From Oscillospiraceae bacterium (GTDB lineage Bacteria; Bacillota; Clostridia; Oscillospirales; Oscillospiraceae), in assembly GCA_902802045.1 (NCBI GenBank), contig CADCKQ010000003.1, forward strand, positions 124,001 to 188,000: a stretch of DNA of 64,000 nt, in the 5' to 3' direction. Of this stretch, positions 1-7,354 are shown one piece after another. The first letter of the stretch is position 1. Each line of letters begins with the position of its first letter. The notes below the pieces were generated by a model. That model saw nothing but the letters and a program-made list of their open reading frames with translations. It had not been told where the DNA came from and made no database searches. The position numbers and the translations under genes are program-made.

Positions 1-386
1 TTTTCGACAAGGGAAGCGCTACGGCAGGAATAGAAGGCGGATACAATATAATAACTCTGAAAGCAAAGAGAGTTATGACCCAGAGCTTCATAGGTCTCGG
101 CGCGGGCGGAGATCCGACAGGCGCAAACGTCCTGGCCGACTGCATTTCCATAGCAAAAGGCGCAAAAGGCTTCTATACGGACAAAGCTGTCAGGTCGTCT
201 GTCGACAACTCTGTATTAAAACAAAACTATTATGTAAGAACTTCTGCAGAAATACCCTTTGAAATCACCGGAGAAATGGGAAGCGGAGCAATAACCGGAA
301 AAGTATCCGTTTCGGATATGCATGCATTCGCGTCTAAAGTCCGTAAAGACGGCGGCAGCATATTTATAGCTGCGATCGGAGAGTAA
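1..386 (+). CDS. hom: Homoserine dehydrogenase, C-terminal part (5' end outside window)
   Basis: The reading frame is open from the first bases and ends in TAA at 384-386, leaving about 128 residues. The glycine-rich stretch FIGLGAGGDPTGANVLAD matches the conserved C-terminal segment of the homoserine dehydrogenase catalytic domain (G-x-GAG-x-x-PTA-x-x-V-x-x-D). The family reduces aspartate semialdehyde to homoserine with NAD(P)H for threonine and methionine synthesis in the cytoplasm. The tail ends shortly after this segment, with no obvious full C-terminal ACT domain. lysC starts one base after the stop and asd follows, so this is an aspartate-family operon, which supports the call. The N-terminal cofactor domain cannot be seen here. 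Confidence 0.88.
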   Translation, partial: FDKGSATAGIEGGYNIITLKAKRVMTQSFIGLGAGGDPTGANVLADCISIAKGAKGFYTDKAVRSSVDNSVLKQNYYVRTSAEIPFEITGEMGSGAITGKVSVSDMHAFASKVRKDGGSIFIAAIGE

Positions 387-387
387 G

Positions 388-1719
388 ATGGGACTTAAGG
401 TATGCAAATTTGGCGGCTCCTCTCTTTCAGACGCAGAGCAGTTTAAAAAAGTAAAAAGCATAATAGAAGCCGACAGGGACAGAAAGGTTGTCGTCGTATC
501 CGCTCCCGGAAAACGTTTCAAAGGAGACCATAAGGTTACCGACCTGCTCTATCTCTGCAGTGCACATATGGAATACGGGGTAAGCTTCGATTACATATTC
601 GATCTAATAGCCGACCGCTTCAATGAGATAAGGTCCGATCTGGGCCTTCAGACGGATATAGGCTCGGACCTTGATGAGATAAGGGCGAGAATAAGCAACG
701 GAGCTGACAAAGAATGGATCGCATCCAGAGGAGAATACCTCTCCGCGAAGCTCATGGCGGATTTTCTCGGTTATGAGTTTCTGGACGCGGCGCTCTGGCT
801 CAAATTCAAATATGACGGATCAGTCGACGAGGAAGAATCTTACGGATCTCTCTATGCTGCTGCAGAAGGCAAGCGGATCGTAACTCCGGGCTTTTTCGGG
901 GTCATGCCGGGAGGCAAGGTCAAAACTCTGACCCGCGGCGGAAGCGATGTCACGGGAGCCCTGGCAGCTGCAGCCCTGGAAGCCGATGTATATGAAAACT
1001 GGACTGATGTGCCCGGTATTCTGATGGCAGACCCGTCTATAGTTCCGAATCCCAAGCCGATAAAGCTCATAACATATGCTGAGCTTCGCGAGCTGAGTTT
1101 TCTGGGCGCAAAGGTGCTCCACGCGGGAAGCGTAATGCCGGTAAGAGAAAAGAATATTCCTCTGAATATCCGCGACACGAACGATCCCTCCCAACCCGGC
1201 ACTCTCATTTTGAATTCAATTTCCGATAACGATGAGGATAACGGGAATTTCATAACCGGAATCGCCGGCAAGAAAGGCTACAGCGTAATCACGGTTCTGA
1301 AATCCGGAATGAGCAGCGATCCGGAAGCGCTCCTGAAGATACTCGAGATCACAGCTGCCCATAATGTTAATGTGGAGTACATACCTTCCGGCATCGATAT
1401 CATATCGCTGGTCGTTTCGGCTTCCAAAGCTGAAGACTCCCTTTACAGTATACTTGCGGAAATACAGAAAGCCCTGAAGCCGGACAACATAAAAGTGACG
1501 GAACACATGGCGATCGTTGCCGCGGTCGGCCGGAAAATGGTCTACAAGCCGGGCACTTCAGGCAAGATCTTTGCCACTCTCGGTGAAAACGGAGTCAATA
1601 TACGCATGATAACCCAGGGGCCCGAAGAACTCGACATTATAGTCGGTGTTGAGGAAAAAGATTTCGAGCAGGCTGTCAGAATACTTTACAATACATTCAT
1701 CAAGGAGAAAATATCATGA
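388..1719 (+). CDS. lysC: Aspartate kinase (aspartokinase)
   Basis: The 443-residue protein carries the amino acid kinase signature KFGGSSL at residues 7-13, a RGGSDVTGA substrate loop, and two ACT-like repeats from about residue 290 to the end, including the VGVEEKD tail. It phosphorylates aspartate, the first step to lysine, threonine and methionine. The ACT pair is the usual site of feedback inhibition, probably by lysine and/or threonine, but the effector cannot be read from sequence. It starts one base after hom, with GGAG inside the hom 3' end as ribosome site, and its TGA overlaps the ATG of asd (ATGA), so translation is coupled. Length and domain order are normal for a monofunctional Firmicutes aspartokinase. 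Confidence 0.95.
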   Translation: MGLKVCKFGGSSLSDAEQFKKVKSIIEADRDRKVVVVSAPGKRFKGDHKVTDLLYLCSAHMEYGVSFDYIFDLIADRFNEIRSDLGLQTDIGSDLDEIRARISNGADKEWIASRGEYLSAKLMADFLGYEFLDAALWLKFKYDGSVDEEESYGSLYAAAEGKRIVTPGFFGVMPGGKVKTLTRGGSDVTGALAAAALEADVYENWTDVPGILMADPSIVPNPKPIKLITYAELRELSFLGAKVLHAGSVMPVREKNIPLNIRDTNDPSQPGTLILNSISDNDEDNGNFITGIAGKKGYSVITVLKSGMSSDPEALLKILEITAAHNVNVEYIPSGIDIISLVVSASKAEDSLYSILAEIQKALKPDNIKVTEHMAIVAAVGRKMVYKPGTSGKIFATLGENGVNIRMITQGPEELDIIVGVEEKDFEQAVRILYNTFIKEKIS

Positions 1720-2726
1720 TCAGAAAAGAAAAATACAATGTAGGCATACTCGGAGCCAGCGGAGCTGTCGGGCAGGAGATGATGAAGATCCTGAAAGAAC
1801 GCAATTTCCCGATAGCAGAACTCAGGCCTATAGCCAGCGCCAGAAGTGCAGGAAAAGAGATAGATTTTAACGGAGAGAAATTCAAATTTGTTGAAGCGGC
1901 AGACGACGCCTTCGAAGGGCTGGATATTGTTCTCGGCGCCGCCGAAAATGATATTGCAGAGAGATTCGCGCCTGCGATAGTGAGATCCGGAGCTGTTTTT
2001 GTCGACAACTCCAGCGCGTTCCGCCTCAAAGAAGATGTGCCTCTGGTAGTTCCCGAGATCAACCCGGAAGATGTCAAATGGCATAAGGGAATCATCGCTA
2101 ATCCGAACTGTACGACCACCATATCGCTCGTAGCGATCAATGCGCTCAATGCATTGAGCCCGATCGAGACGATCGTCGCCTCCTCATACCAGGCCACTTC
2201 AGGTGCCGGAGCGGCAGGCCCGAAGGAACTCATGGCTGAGGTCGAAGCAGGCCTTAAGGGAGAAAGCTATGAACCCAAAGTATTCCAGTACCAGATCGCA
2301 TACAACGTCATCCCCCAGATAGGCGATGAACAGTTTGCAGGTTATACATCCGAAGAGATGAAGATGCAGAATGAAGGCAGACGCATCATGCATCTGCCTG
2401 AACTCAAAGTCAGCTGCACCTGCGTAAGAGTACCGGTCATAAGAAGCCACTCCGTGAGCATAGTTGTCAGAACCAAGAAGAAAATATCCGTCGAAGACGC
2501 CAAGGCCGCCATTGCAAAGGCGCCCGGAGCCAGACTGGTGGACGATCTGCCCAACAGAATCTATCCCATGCCCCTTTCAACAACGGACCAGGATCTCGTC
2601 TTCGTCGGCAGGATCAGAGAAGATCTTACATGTGACAAGGGACTCAATATCTGGTGCTGCGGGGATCAGGTAAGAAAGGGTGCTGCCACGAACTGCATTC
2701 AGATCGCTGAACTCGTGATCGCATAA
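1716..2726 (+). CDS. asd: Aspartate-semialdehyde dehydrogenase
   Basis: The 336-residue protein has the N-terminal NADP-binding motif GASGAVGQEM at about residues 13-22 and the catalytic cysteine in NPNCTTT (Cys132), followed by the GAGAAGPKEL segment. It reduces aspartyl phosphate to aspartate semialdehyde, the branch point to lysine/diaminopimelate and homoserine. An AAGGAG ribosome site lies at 1702-1707 and the ATG overlaps the lysC stop. It is the last gene of the hom-lysC-asd operon and is followed 22 bases later by a strong hairpin terminator. Length and motifs are typical. Confidence 0.95.
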   Translation: MIRKEKYNVGILGASGAVGQEMMKILKERNFPIAELRPIASARSAGKEIDFNGEKFKFVEAADDAFEGLDIVLGAAENDIAERFAPAIVRSGAVFVDNSSAFRLKEDVPLVVPEINPEDVKWHKGIIANPNCTTTISLVAINALNALSPIETIVASSYQATSGAGAAGPKELMAEVEAGLKGESYEPKVFQYQIAYNVIPQIGDEQFAGYTSEEMKMQNEGRRIMHLPELKVSCTCVRVPVIRSHSVSIVVRTKKKISVEDAKAAIAKAPGARLVDDLPNRIYPMPLSTTDQDLVFVGRIREDLTCDKGLNIWCCGDQVRKGAATNCIQIAELVIA

Positions 2727-2748
2727 GCTGATAACCGGCTGATGCTGC

Positions 2749-2784
2749 AAAAAAAGGCTTCCGTTGCGCGGAAGCCTTTTTTAT
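2749..2784 (+). terminator. Rho-independent terminator after asd
   Basis: An 8-bp GC-rich stem (AGGCTTCC at 2755-2762 with GGAAGCCT at 2770-2777) encloses a 7-base loop, is extended by A:T pairs, and is followed by a T run. It ends the hom-lysC-asd transcript. Its loop and T run also hold a candidate promoter for the next gene. Confidence 0.92.
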
Positions 2785-2792
2785 TATATAAT
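2764..2792 (+). promoter_or_regulatory. Candidate promoter nested in the asd terminator
   Basis: A perfect TATAAT lies at 2787-2792, exactly 17 bases downstream of TTGCGC at 2764-2769 (TTG matches; the last three bases do not). The predicted start of transcription would be at about 2799-2800, which is the A of the GH25 start codon, so the message may be leaderless. The -10 and spacing are seen directly; use as a promoter is inferred. Confidence 0.55.
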
Positions 2793-2799
2793 TCCGCAT

Positions 2800-3585
2800 A
2801 TGAAAAGAATCTTATGCATAATTACACTTTTTATAATCATATTGTCTCTTTCGGGATGCGGAGGGACAGCATCTGTTGAAGTCTTTCCTTCACCGGAGGC
2901 TTCCCCATCAGCTTCTCCGACCCTGTATCCGGAAGTATCATATGAATCCTGTTCAAAGCCTCTTATCGGGATCGACGTCTCCGCTTGGCAGGGAGATATA
3001 GACTGGAAAGCCGTTTCGGAAGACAACATAGATTTTGCTATTATCCGTTTGGGATACAGGGGATATATCGAGGGGATCCTTCATACAGACGACTGTTTTG
3101 AGCAGAACATCCGGGGCGCCGAGGCTGCAGGGCTTTTAAGAGGAGTCTATTTCTTTTCGCAGGCTGATTCCGAGGAATCTGCAGCCGAAGAGGCGGAATA
3201 TGTGATCGGCGTCCTTAAGGGAGACGAGCTTGAACTTCCCGTCGTTTTCGACTGGGAACATATAACCGCAGAGAAAGGTAAGCTCAGGAAAGATGCCATA
3301 ACATATAATACAAAACCCGAAGAGGCCGCAACCTATGCCAAAGTATTCTGTCGTGCTCTGGAAAAAGAAGGTTACGAGACTGCCGTCTATATTAGTCTTG
3401 ACGCTCCAGAGCTTTCTCCCGATATTTCAGTTATAGAAGATACACGCCTCTGGCTCGCGGATCTCAATGATGTCCCCATAAGGGACTTTGATGTATGGTG
3501 CTGGCAATATGATGCCCACGGAAGCGTGAAGGGAGTAAATGGCGACGTTGATCTGAATGTACTTTTCGCCATGGAAAATCCTTGA
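2800..3585 (+). CDS. GH25 lysozyme-like lipoprotein
   Basis: The 261-residue protein begins with a lipoprotein signal: MKR, a hydrophobic core, and the lipobox LSGC with Cys20 as the acylated residue. A Ser/Pro-rich linker (residues 25-45) leads to a GH25 domain: GIDVSAWQG (Asp59) on the first strand and the acid pair in FDWEH (Asp151, Glu153). GH25 enzymes are N-acetylmuramidases acting on peptidoglycan; here the enzyme would be tethered outside the membrane. A longer frame starts at TTG 2764 but would put twelve extra residues from the terminator before the signal peptide, so ATG 2800 is preferred. No Shine-Dalgarno site precedes it, which fits a leaderless message. Its stop codon overlaps the -35 of the tRNA promoter. 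Confidence 0.88.
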   Translation: MKRILCIITLFIIILSLSGCGGTASVEVFPSPEASPSASPTLYPEVSYESCSKPLIGIDVSAWQGDIDWKAVSEDNIDFAIIRLGYRGYIEGILHTDDCFEQNIRGAEAAGLLRGVYFFSQADSEESAAEEAEYVIGVLKGDELELPVVFDWEHITAEKGKLRKDAITYNTKPEEAATYAKVFCRALEKEGYETAVYISLDAPELSPDISVIEDTRLWLADLNDVPIRDFDVWCWQYDAHGSVKGVNGDVDLNVLFAMENP

Positions 3586-3610
3586 CTTTTATAATCTCTT
3601 TGAATATAAT
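3582..3610 (+). promoter_or_regulatory. Promoter of tRNA-Ser
   Basis: TTGACT at 3582-3587 and TATAAT at 3605-3610 are separated by exactly 17 bases, a near-consensus vegetative promoter. The -35 overlaps the TGA stop of the GH25 gene. Predicted transcription starts near 3617, about 15 bases before the tRNA. Confidence 0.88.
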
Positions 3611-3631
3611 ACACAGGCTGAGCAGAAATAC

Positions 3632-3723
3632 GGAGAAGTCGCGTAGCTGGTCGAGCGCGCACGATTGGAAATCGTGTAACGGTCAAAAGCCGTTCGAGGG
3701 TTCGAATCCCTCCTTCTCCGCCA
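3632..3723 (+). tRNA. tRNA-Ser (anticodon GGA)
   Basis: The acceptor stem pairs GGAGAAG (3632-3638) with CTTCTCC (3713-3719), followed by discriminator G and an encoded CCA (3721-3723). The anticodon arm is CACGA-TTGGAAA-TCGTG with anticodon GGA, there is a long variable arm (AACGGTC/AAAA/GCCGTT) as expected for serine tRNAs, and the T arm is GAGGG-TTCGAAT-CCCTC. Total length is 92 with CCA. It has its own promoter upstream and a terminator immediately downstream. Confidence 0.96.
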
Positions 3724-3726
3724 GAA

Positions 3727-3758
3727 AAGAAGGTCTTCTTTTGAAGATCTTCTTTTTA
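3727..3758 (+). terminator. Terminator after tRNA-Ser
   Basis: A 12-bp stem (3727-3738 with 3743-3754, one G:U pair) around a TTTT loop is followed by T residues, starting four bases after the tRNA CCA end. Confidence 0.85.
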
Positions 3759-3769
3759 TAGTCAGATAT

Positions 3770-3866
3770 GGGATTCGAACGCGAGGGCACTTAGGGAAGC
3801 TCCGGTGGAGCTTTCCAACCCGAGCCGGCTTTTCCACAGAAAAGTCGAATCCCTCCTTCTCCGCCA
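3770..3866 (+). other. Structured tRNA-Ser-associated element
   Basis: Three helices can be drawn. A 9-bp outer stem pairs 3770-3778 (GGGATTCGA) with 3845-3853. A 10-bp hairpin pairs 3794-3803 with 3807-3816 around a GGT loop with one G:U. An alternative 8-bp hairpin (3826-3833 with 3840-3847) competes with the outer stem. The outer 5' arm is itself the reverse complement of the tRNA T-arm sequence. No credible protein is encoded. It could be a remnant of a tRNA-targeting element, a degenerate second serine tRNA, or a small RNA; the sequence alone does not decide. Confidence 0.5.
3845..3866 (+). repeat. Direct repeat of the tRNA-Ser 3' end
   Basis: This 22-bp sequence is identical to positions 3702-3723, the last 22 bases of the tRNA-Ser gene (half of the T loop through the CCA). 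The copies are offset by 143 bp. Duplicated tRNA 3' ends are typical of attachment sites left by integrases and also arise by partial tRNA gene duplication; no integrase gene is present here. Confidence 0.85.
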
Positions 3867-3902
3867 AAAAAAGCAGATGTTCACTTGAACATCTGCTTTT
3901 TC
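3867..3902. terminator. Bidirectional terminator between the tRNA region and the glycan locus
   Basis: AAGCAGATGTTC (3871-3882) pairs perfectly with GAACATCTGCTT (3887-3898), with A runs on the left and T runs on the right. It can therefore stop both the rightward tRNA-side transcript and the long leftward glycan transcript, whose last gene ends at 3923. Confidence 0.9.
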
Positions 3903-3922
3903 CTTTTCTTCCGTCATTTAAC

Positions 3923-4471
3923 CTATGAAGCTTTTGAAATCCGGACCAATATTGTGGCAATCGTCTCGTTTGTCAGTGCTGTTTGAGGTTCACCTTCCAG
4001 CTTTACCGTAAATGTACAATTTGGCCCCGCTGCAGCATTTTCCTCGCATCTCTCAAGACCGTTAAGGCCGCCCAAAATAGATGTATTAACATTGTTGTTA
4101 TAATAAACTCTCGGATTTGACACATCGTAATTCGTTGTTCCCGGAGCACATGCGAAAGGCTCTATGTTTATGCCGACATTCGAATTGTTTGTAACCTTAA
4201 ATGAGCTTGTGTCTTTTACCCATCCGGAATTGGATTCGCTGTAGGAATGTGAAGCAGGCTGCCATATCTTGCTTCCGCCGGAATATGAGAAAGACATATC
4301 CTCAAATGTAATGGTAACACTGTAAATATCAGGTTCCGAAAAAACGGACGATGTCAGCTTGACGTCAGTTGTTTGGAATCCACCGTTCTCGTTAATCGTC
4401 TGGGCATAAGCAGTTACTGCGAAGCTGAGAAAAACGGTCAGCACCAACAGTATTGCAAAGATTTTTTTCAT
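3923..4471 (-). CDS. Secreted beta-rich protein of unknown function
   Basis: The 182-residue protein starts with a classic signal peptide (MKKIFAILLVL, cleavage after AYA, near residue 23). The start at 4471 is chosen because AAAGGAGGGG lies just upstream; a longer frame adds 18 non-signal residues. The mature part is rich in Ser, Thr, Asn and aromatic residues and looks all-beta, with a pattern (YSVTITFEDMSFSYSG, then WQPASHSY, then FKVTNNSNVGI) that I associate with an unnamed family of secreted Clostridia proteins. Two Cys (in FACAPG and ERCEENAAAGPNC) are present. There is no LPXTG or transmembrane anchor. It is the last gene of the leftward arm, so it may be a surface or matrix protein made with the polysaccharide, but that is inferred from position only. 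Confidence 0.75.
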   Translation of the reverse strand: MKKIFAILLVLTVFLSFAVTAYAQTINENGGFQTTDVKLTSSVFSEPDIYSVTITFEDMSFSYSGGSKIWQPASHSYSESNSGWVKDTSSFKVTNNSNVGINIEPFACAPGTTNYDVSNPRVYYNNNVNTSILGGLNGLERCEENAAAGPNCTFTVKLEGEPQTALTNETIATILVRISKAS

Positions 4472-4540
4472 AAGCTTTCCCCTCCTTTCCTTTATTATCG
4501 CTGAGTAATCAAGATATAATAACACGCTTATTTTTCTGTT

Positions 4541-5653
4541 TTATTGATTATAGATTTTCAAGAGCTTTTTGATAACATTATCTAAATCATAGTTTCTTAA
4601 TTCACGGGCAGGTTTATATGCAGGGTAATCGTTTGTCATGACTGCGTCTCTCCATATTTCTGAAGATGAAGAAAGAGGAACCGGAATAATCTTTTCTGTA
4701 AGAAACGCTTCTTCTGAAACTGTATTCGAAACCACACATTTGAGCCCCGCTGCCTGAGCTTCAAGCAATGACACCGGGAAGCCCTCAAAAAGTGAAGGAA
4801 GAAGAAATACATCCATTATGCCGTAGAAGCTCGGCATATCCGATATATTCTGTAGAACCAGATATTTCCCGGACAGCCCTAAGCTGTCCAGTTTGTTTGT
4901 CACTTTTTCCCTGCTCTGCGCTGTGTTTTCTCCTATCATAAGCAAAAACGCTTTCAGGTTAACTTCGCTGATTTTTGCAAAAATCTCTATAAGAAGATCA
5001 TGGTTCTTTTGCGGCACAAATCTTCCAACATTGCCTATTACAAAAGCATCATCTGAAATCTTTAATTCTTTTTTGAGACTGTTCTTGTTTTTTTTTGGAG
5101 CTGCAAATCTATGCAAGTCTATCGGGTTTTCCAATACTACAACATTCGTTTCAGGGAACAATTGTTTTATTTCGTCTGCCATTTTCTCATGCAGTGCTAT
5201 TATAACAAAATCAGCCTCTCCGGTAAGATTATTTACCGCCTTTGTTTCCTCTGCTCCAAAAATCCTTTCAGGTTCATTATGGCAGGTAAAAACCTGTTTT
5301 ATTCCTTTCAATTCTCCCCGAATATCCGAAATAACCGTAATAAGATCCAGATGTGAGTGAATTACATCCGGTTTAAATTCTTTAATAAATGATAATGTCT
5401 TTCTGTCTATGCGGCTTCTCCTGAAGACTCTTCCGACTGCCTTCTTGAAAACACCGCTTTCAGGTTGAGGGCCGACACACTCGACGCGAATTCCCGCCTC
5501 TCTTACCATCTTTTCATAAGGCCAGCTTTCATCACTTTCAAAAACCAACACCATAACTTCATGGCCCAATTTCTTCAGAGAGAGGGTATAATCTTTTACT
5601 ATCATTTCCGCGCCGCCAACTGACAGAGATGAAATAAATTGTAAAATTCTCAA
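4541..5653 (-). CDS. GT4-type glycosyltransferase
   Basis: The 370-residue protein shows the GT-B layout of family GT4: an N-terminal acceptor domain with the SVGGAEMIV loop, an HSHLDL segment, and a C-terminal donor domain with GNVGRFVPQKNH and the E-x7-E motif in LFEGFPVSLLEAQAAGLKCV. It should transfer a sugar from a nucleotide donor to a growing glycan on the inner membrane face; donor and acceptor are unknown. It begins with TTG at 5653, supported by AAAGGAG eight bases upstream. It follows a FemAB-like gene by four bases and resembles the GT4 gene at 7351-8442. Confidence 0.88.
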   Translation of the reverse strand: MRILQFISSLSVGGAEMIVKDYTLSLKKLGHEVMVLVFESDESWPYEKMVREAGIRVECVGPQPESGVFKKAVGRVFRRSRIDRKTLSFIKEFKPDVIHSHLDLITVISDIRGELKGIKQVFTCHNEPERIFGAEETKAVNNLTGEADFVIIALHEKMADEIKQLFPETNVVVLENPIDLHRFAAPKKNKNSLKKELKISDDAFVIGNVGRFVPQKNHDLLIEIFAKISEVNLKAFLLMIGENTAQSREKVTNKLDSLGLSGKYLVLQNISDMPSFYGIMDVFLLPSLFEGFPVSLLEAQAAGLKCVVSNTVSEEAFLTEKIIPVPLSSSSEIWRDAVMTNDYPAYKPARELRNYDLDNVIKKLLKIYNQ

Positions 5654-5657
5654 TCTG

Positions 5658-6428
5658 CTAACTCCTTTTGGCTATAAGACTTTTTATCTCACCCACAAGC
5701 ATAGCTTTCATGGTTATCGGCTTTACAATATTATAATATTCAATTTTTTTACACCCAAAACCAAGTTTAAACCTGTCTATACCGTTCGGATCTTCCGGTG
5801 AAGTCAAGCCTCCCCAATCATAAGAAAAAAGGCCTCTTCCTTTAAAATACGTTATGTCTTTCCAATGAAGGAGTTCATTTGCTCTTGCGAACGCCTGTTT
5901 TTCTTCTTTTGTTGATGCAGCGCGGAATTCCGAACATGTGAAAGTCAGTCTGCAGTGTTTGTCATCGCAGACATACGAGTGATAAACTGCTGCTTTCCCT
6001 CCAATAGATGCAATTGAAACAAGCAGTTTCCCGTCAAGAGCATATGTCTTCATTTCCTCTGTGGGAAGCTCTTCCCGATTGCCTTTCTGTTCGTACATGT
6101 TTTCAAATGTTTCTGCAAACGCAGGCAATCTGCATGCTGCTTCCTCCCCGGAAAAGAACGAAACCTCTGTTCCTTCTCTTTCTGCTCTTTTTATCTTATA
6201 TCTAAGGGTCGAACCAAGTGCCGCAAAAAGCTCTTCTTCTGTCCCAGTCAGATTCGTTATTGCAGAGTATTGTTTGTGACAGATCATATTGCCGCCTGAC
6301 AATGGCTGACTGTTTCCATAAATATAAACTATATCCGCGCCGTCTTTTGGTATATCGTCCAAAGAGCTTACCTGTTCGAACCAAACATTTCGCGCCTTAA
6401 GTAAACGGCCTTTAGTATCTATAATCAT
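5658..6428 (-). CDS. FemAB/GNAT-fold acyltransferase-like protein
   Basis: The 256-residue protein has the pattern LRYKIKRAEREG near residue 95 and a C-terminal YDWGG...FKLGFGCKK segment, features of the GNAT/FemAB-like acyltransferases common in polysaccharide loci. Such proteins transfer acyl or aminoacyl groups to peptidoglycan precursors or sugar amines; the donor here is unknown. The ATG at 6428 overlaps the stop of the upstream deacetylase gene (ATGA), which suggests the two act on the same glycan, for example deacetylation followed by re-acylation of an amino sugar. That link is an inference. Confidence 0.72.
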   Translation of the reverse strand: MIIDTKGRLLKARNVWFEQVSSLDDIPKDGADIVYIYGNSQPLSGGNMICHKQYSAITNLTGTEEELFAALGSTLRYKIKRAEREGTEVSFFSGEEAACRLPAFAETFENMYEQKGNREELPTEEMKTYALDGKLLVSIASIGGKAAVYHSYVCDDKHCRLTFTCSEFRAASTKEEKQAFARANELLHWKDITYFKGRGLFSYDWGGLTSPEDPNGIDRFKLGFGCKKIEYYNIVKPITMKAMLVGEIKSLIAKRS

Positions 6429-7354
6429 CTGCTCCGCTCCGTATATTCTTTAAGTGTAAACGGCATATAATTCCTGTTTGAGATCTCTTTGAAAAGGCAC
6501 TCCAAATCCTTATACAGCTTCTCAACATCTTCCCGCGTCATAAATGTGGGGCTTCCCCCGGGCATCAGTTCCGATGAATGAAGCATAAACATGAGATGAC
6601 CGTCATTCTCTGCAAGTTCAAGAAACCTGAGCATATCCTTCAGATTCCTCCCGTCCGGCCGGAGCTGCAGTTTTCTGCCGAAAATTACATGTTTTACGGC
6701 TCTGAGAACATTTCCCGCAGAAAAACCTGTGACGCCTAAACTTCTGTCTGTTACAGAATTAAAAGGTATTTCTGTAATATCCGTACCCGCTATCTTTGAA
6801 ATAGCTCTTGAGGCCTTTGAGTAGTCACTTCCCGTACTTCCTATCGTATCTCCCCTGTTTTGCTTCCAGGAAAAGCCCGGAGTCACCGAACAATCGGCCT
6901 TATATCCGAGACTTTCCAAAATCCTGAAATACAAATCATTGGTCGTCCATCTTCCCGCTCTGTGAGAAATTATCTTCTGTTCAAATCTTTCTTCAAGGAA
7001 GCTCGTCATGTACTCGATCTTGCCGCGCATTATGATTTCCGGATACTCGATCAGGTAAGGAAGTCCGCCGTATCCGTTGTTTAAAAGTTCATAGTCAGGG
7101 GGCGTATTCCAGGCATGCAGATGCATACCGATCTCGCAGAGGCCGGCTTCTGCTTTAGGCTTCAAATACCCGACCAGGACTTCATCACAGGCCATCTCAT
7201 AATTAACGAGATATACAGGCTTGAACCCGAATTGCTCGCACAATTCCTGAAATCTCGGGATATATCTGCTGTTTTCAGTCGTGATCTCTGATTTTTTATC
7301 CCATTCCCAGAGATTATCGCCTTCAGTATCTATTGTTATAAAAAACGGTTTCAT
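6425..7354 (-). CDS. Polysaccharide deacetylase-like protein
   Basis: The 309-residue protein begins MKPFFITIDTEGDNLW, the first motif of a divergent NodB-fold deacetylase, with Asp9 and Glu11/Asp13 candidates. It continues with EIGMHLHAW, then SHRAGRW and FMLHSSELMPG, giving the His and Arg residues expected around the metal site. There is no signal peptide, so it probably acts in the cytoplasm or on a membrane-linked intermediate. The start at 7354 (ATGA overlap with the upstream GT4 stop) is preferred to a longer frame whose extra 33 residues do not resemble the family. It is one of three deacetylase-like genes in the locus. Confidence 0.78.
   Translation of the reverse strand: MKPFFITIDTEGDNLWEWDKKSEITTENSRYIPRFQELCEQFGFKPVYLVNYEMACDEVLVGYLKPKAEAGLCEIGMHLHAWNTPPDYELLNNGYGGLPYLIEYPEIIMRGKIEYMTSFLEERFEQKIISHRAGRWTTNDLYFRILESLGYKADCSVTPGFSWKQNRGDTIGSTGSDYSKASRAISKIAGTDITEIPFNSVTDRSLGVTGFSAGNVLRAVKHVIFGRKLQLRPDGRNLKDMLRFLELAENDGHLMFMLHSSELMPGGSPTFMTREDVEKLYKDLECLFKEISNRNYMPFTLKEYTERSR

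Noticed and set aside
852..1271. A 139-residue minus-strand open frame inside lysC
   Set aside because: It is an antisense shadow of the aspartokinase coding sequence with no independent support.
1700..2233. A 177-residue minus-strand open frame inside asd
   Set aside because: It lies wholly antisense to a well-supported gene, has low-complexity Ser/Ala/Ile content and no ribosome site.
3589..3960. A 123-residue minus-strand open frame over the tRNA-Ser region
   Set aside because: It reads the antisense of the tRNA and its duplicated 3' end and overlaps terminators. It is a spurious frame, although its recurrence elsewhere might point to the repeat element.
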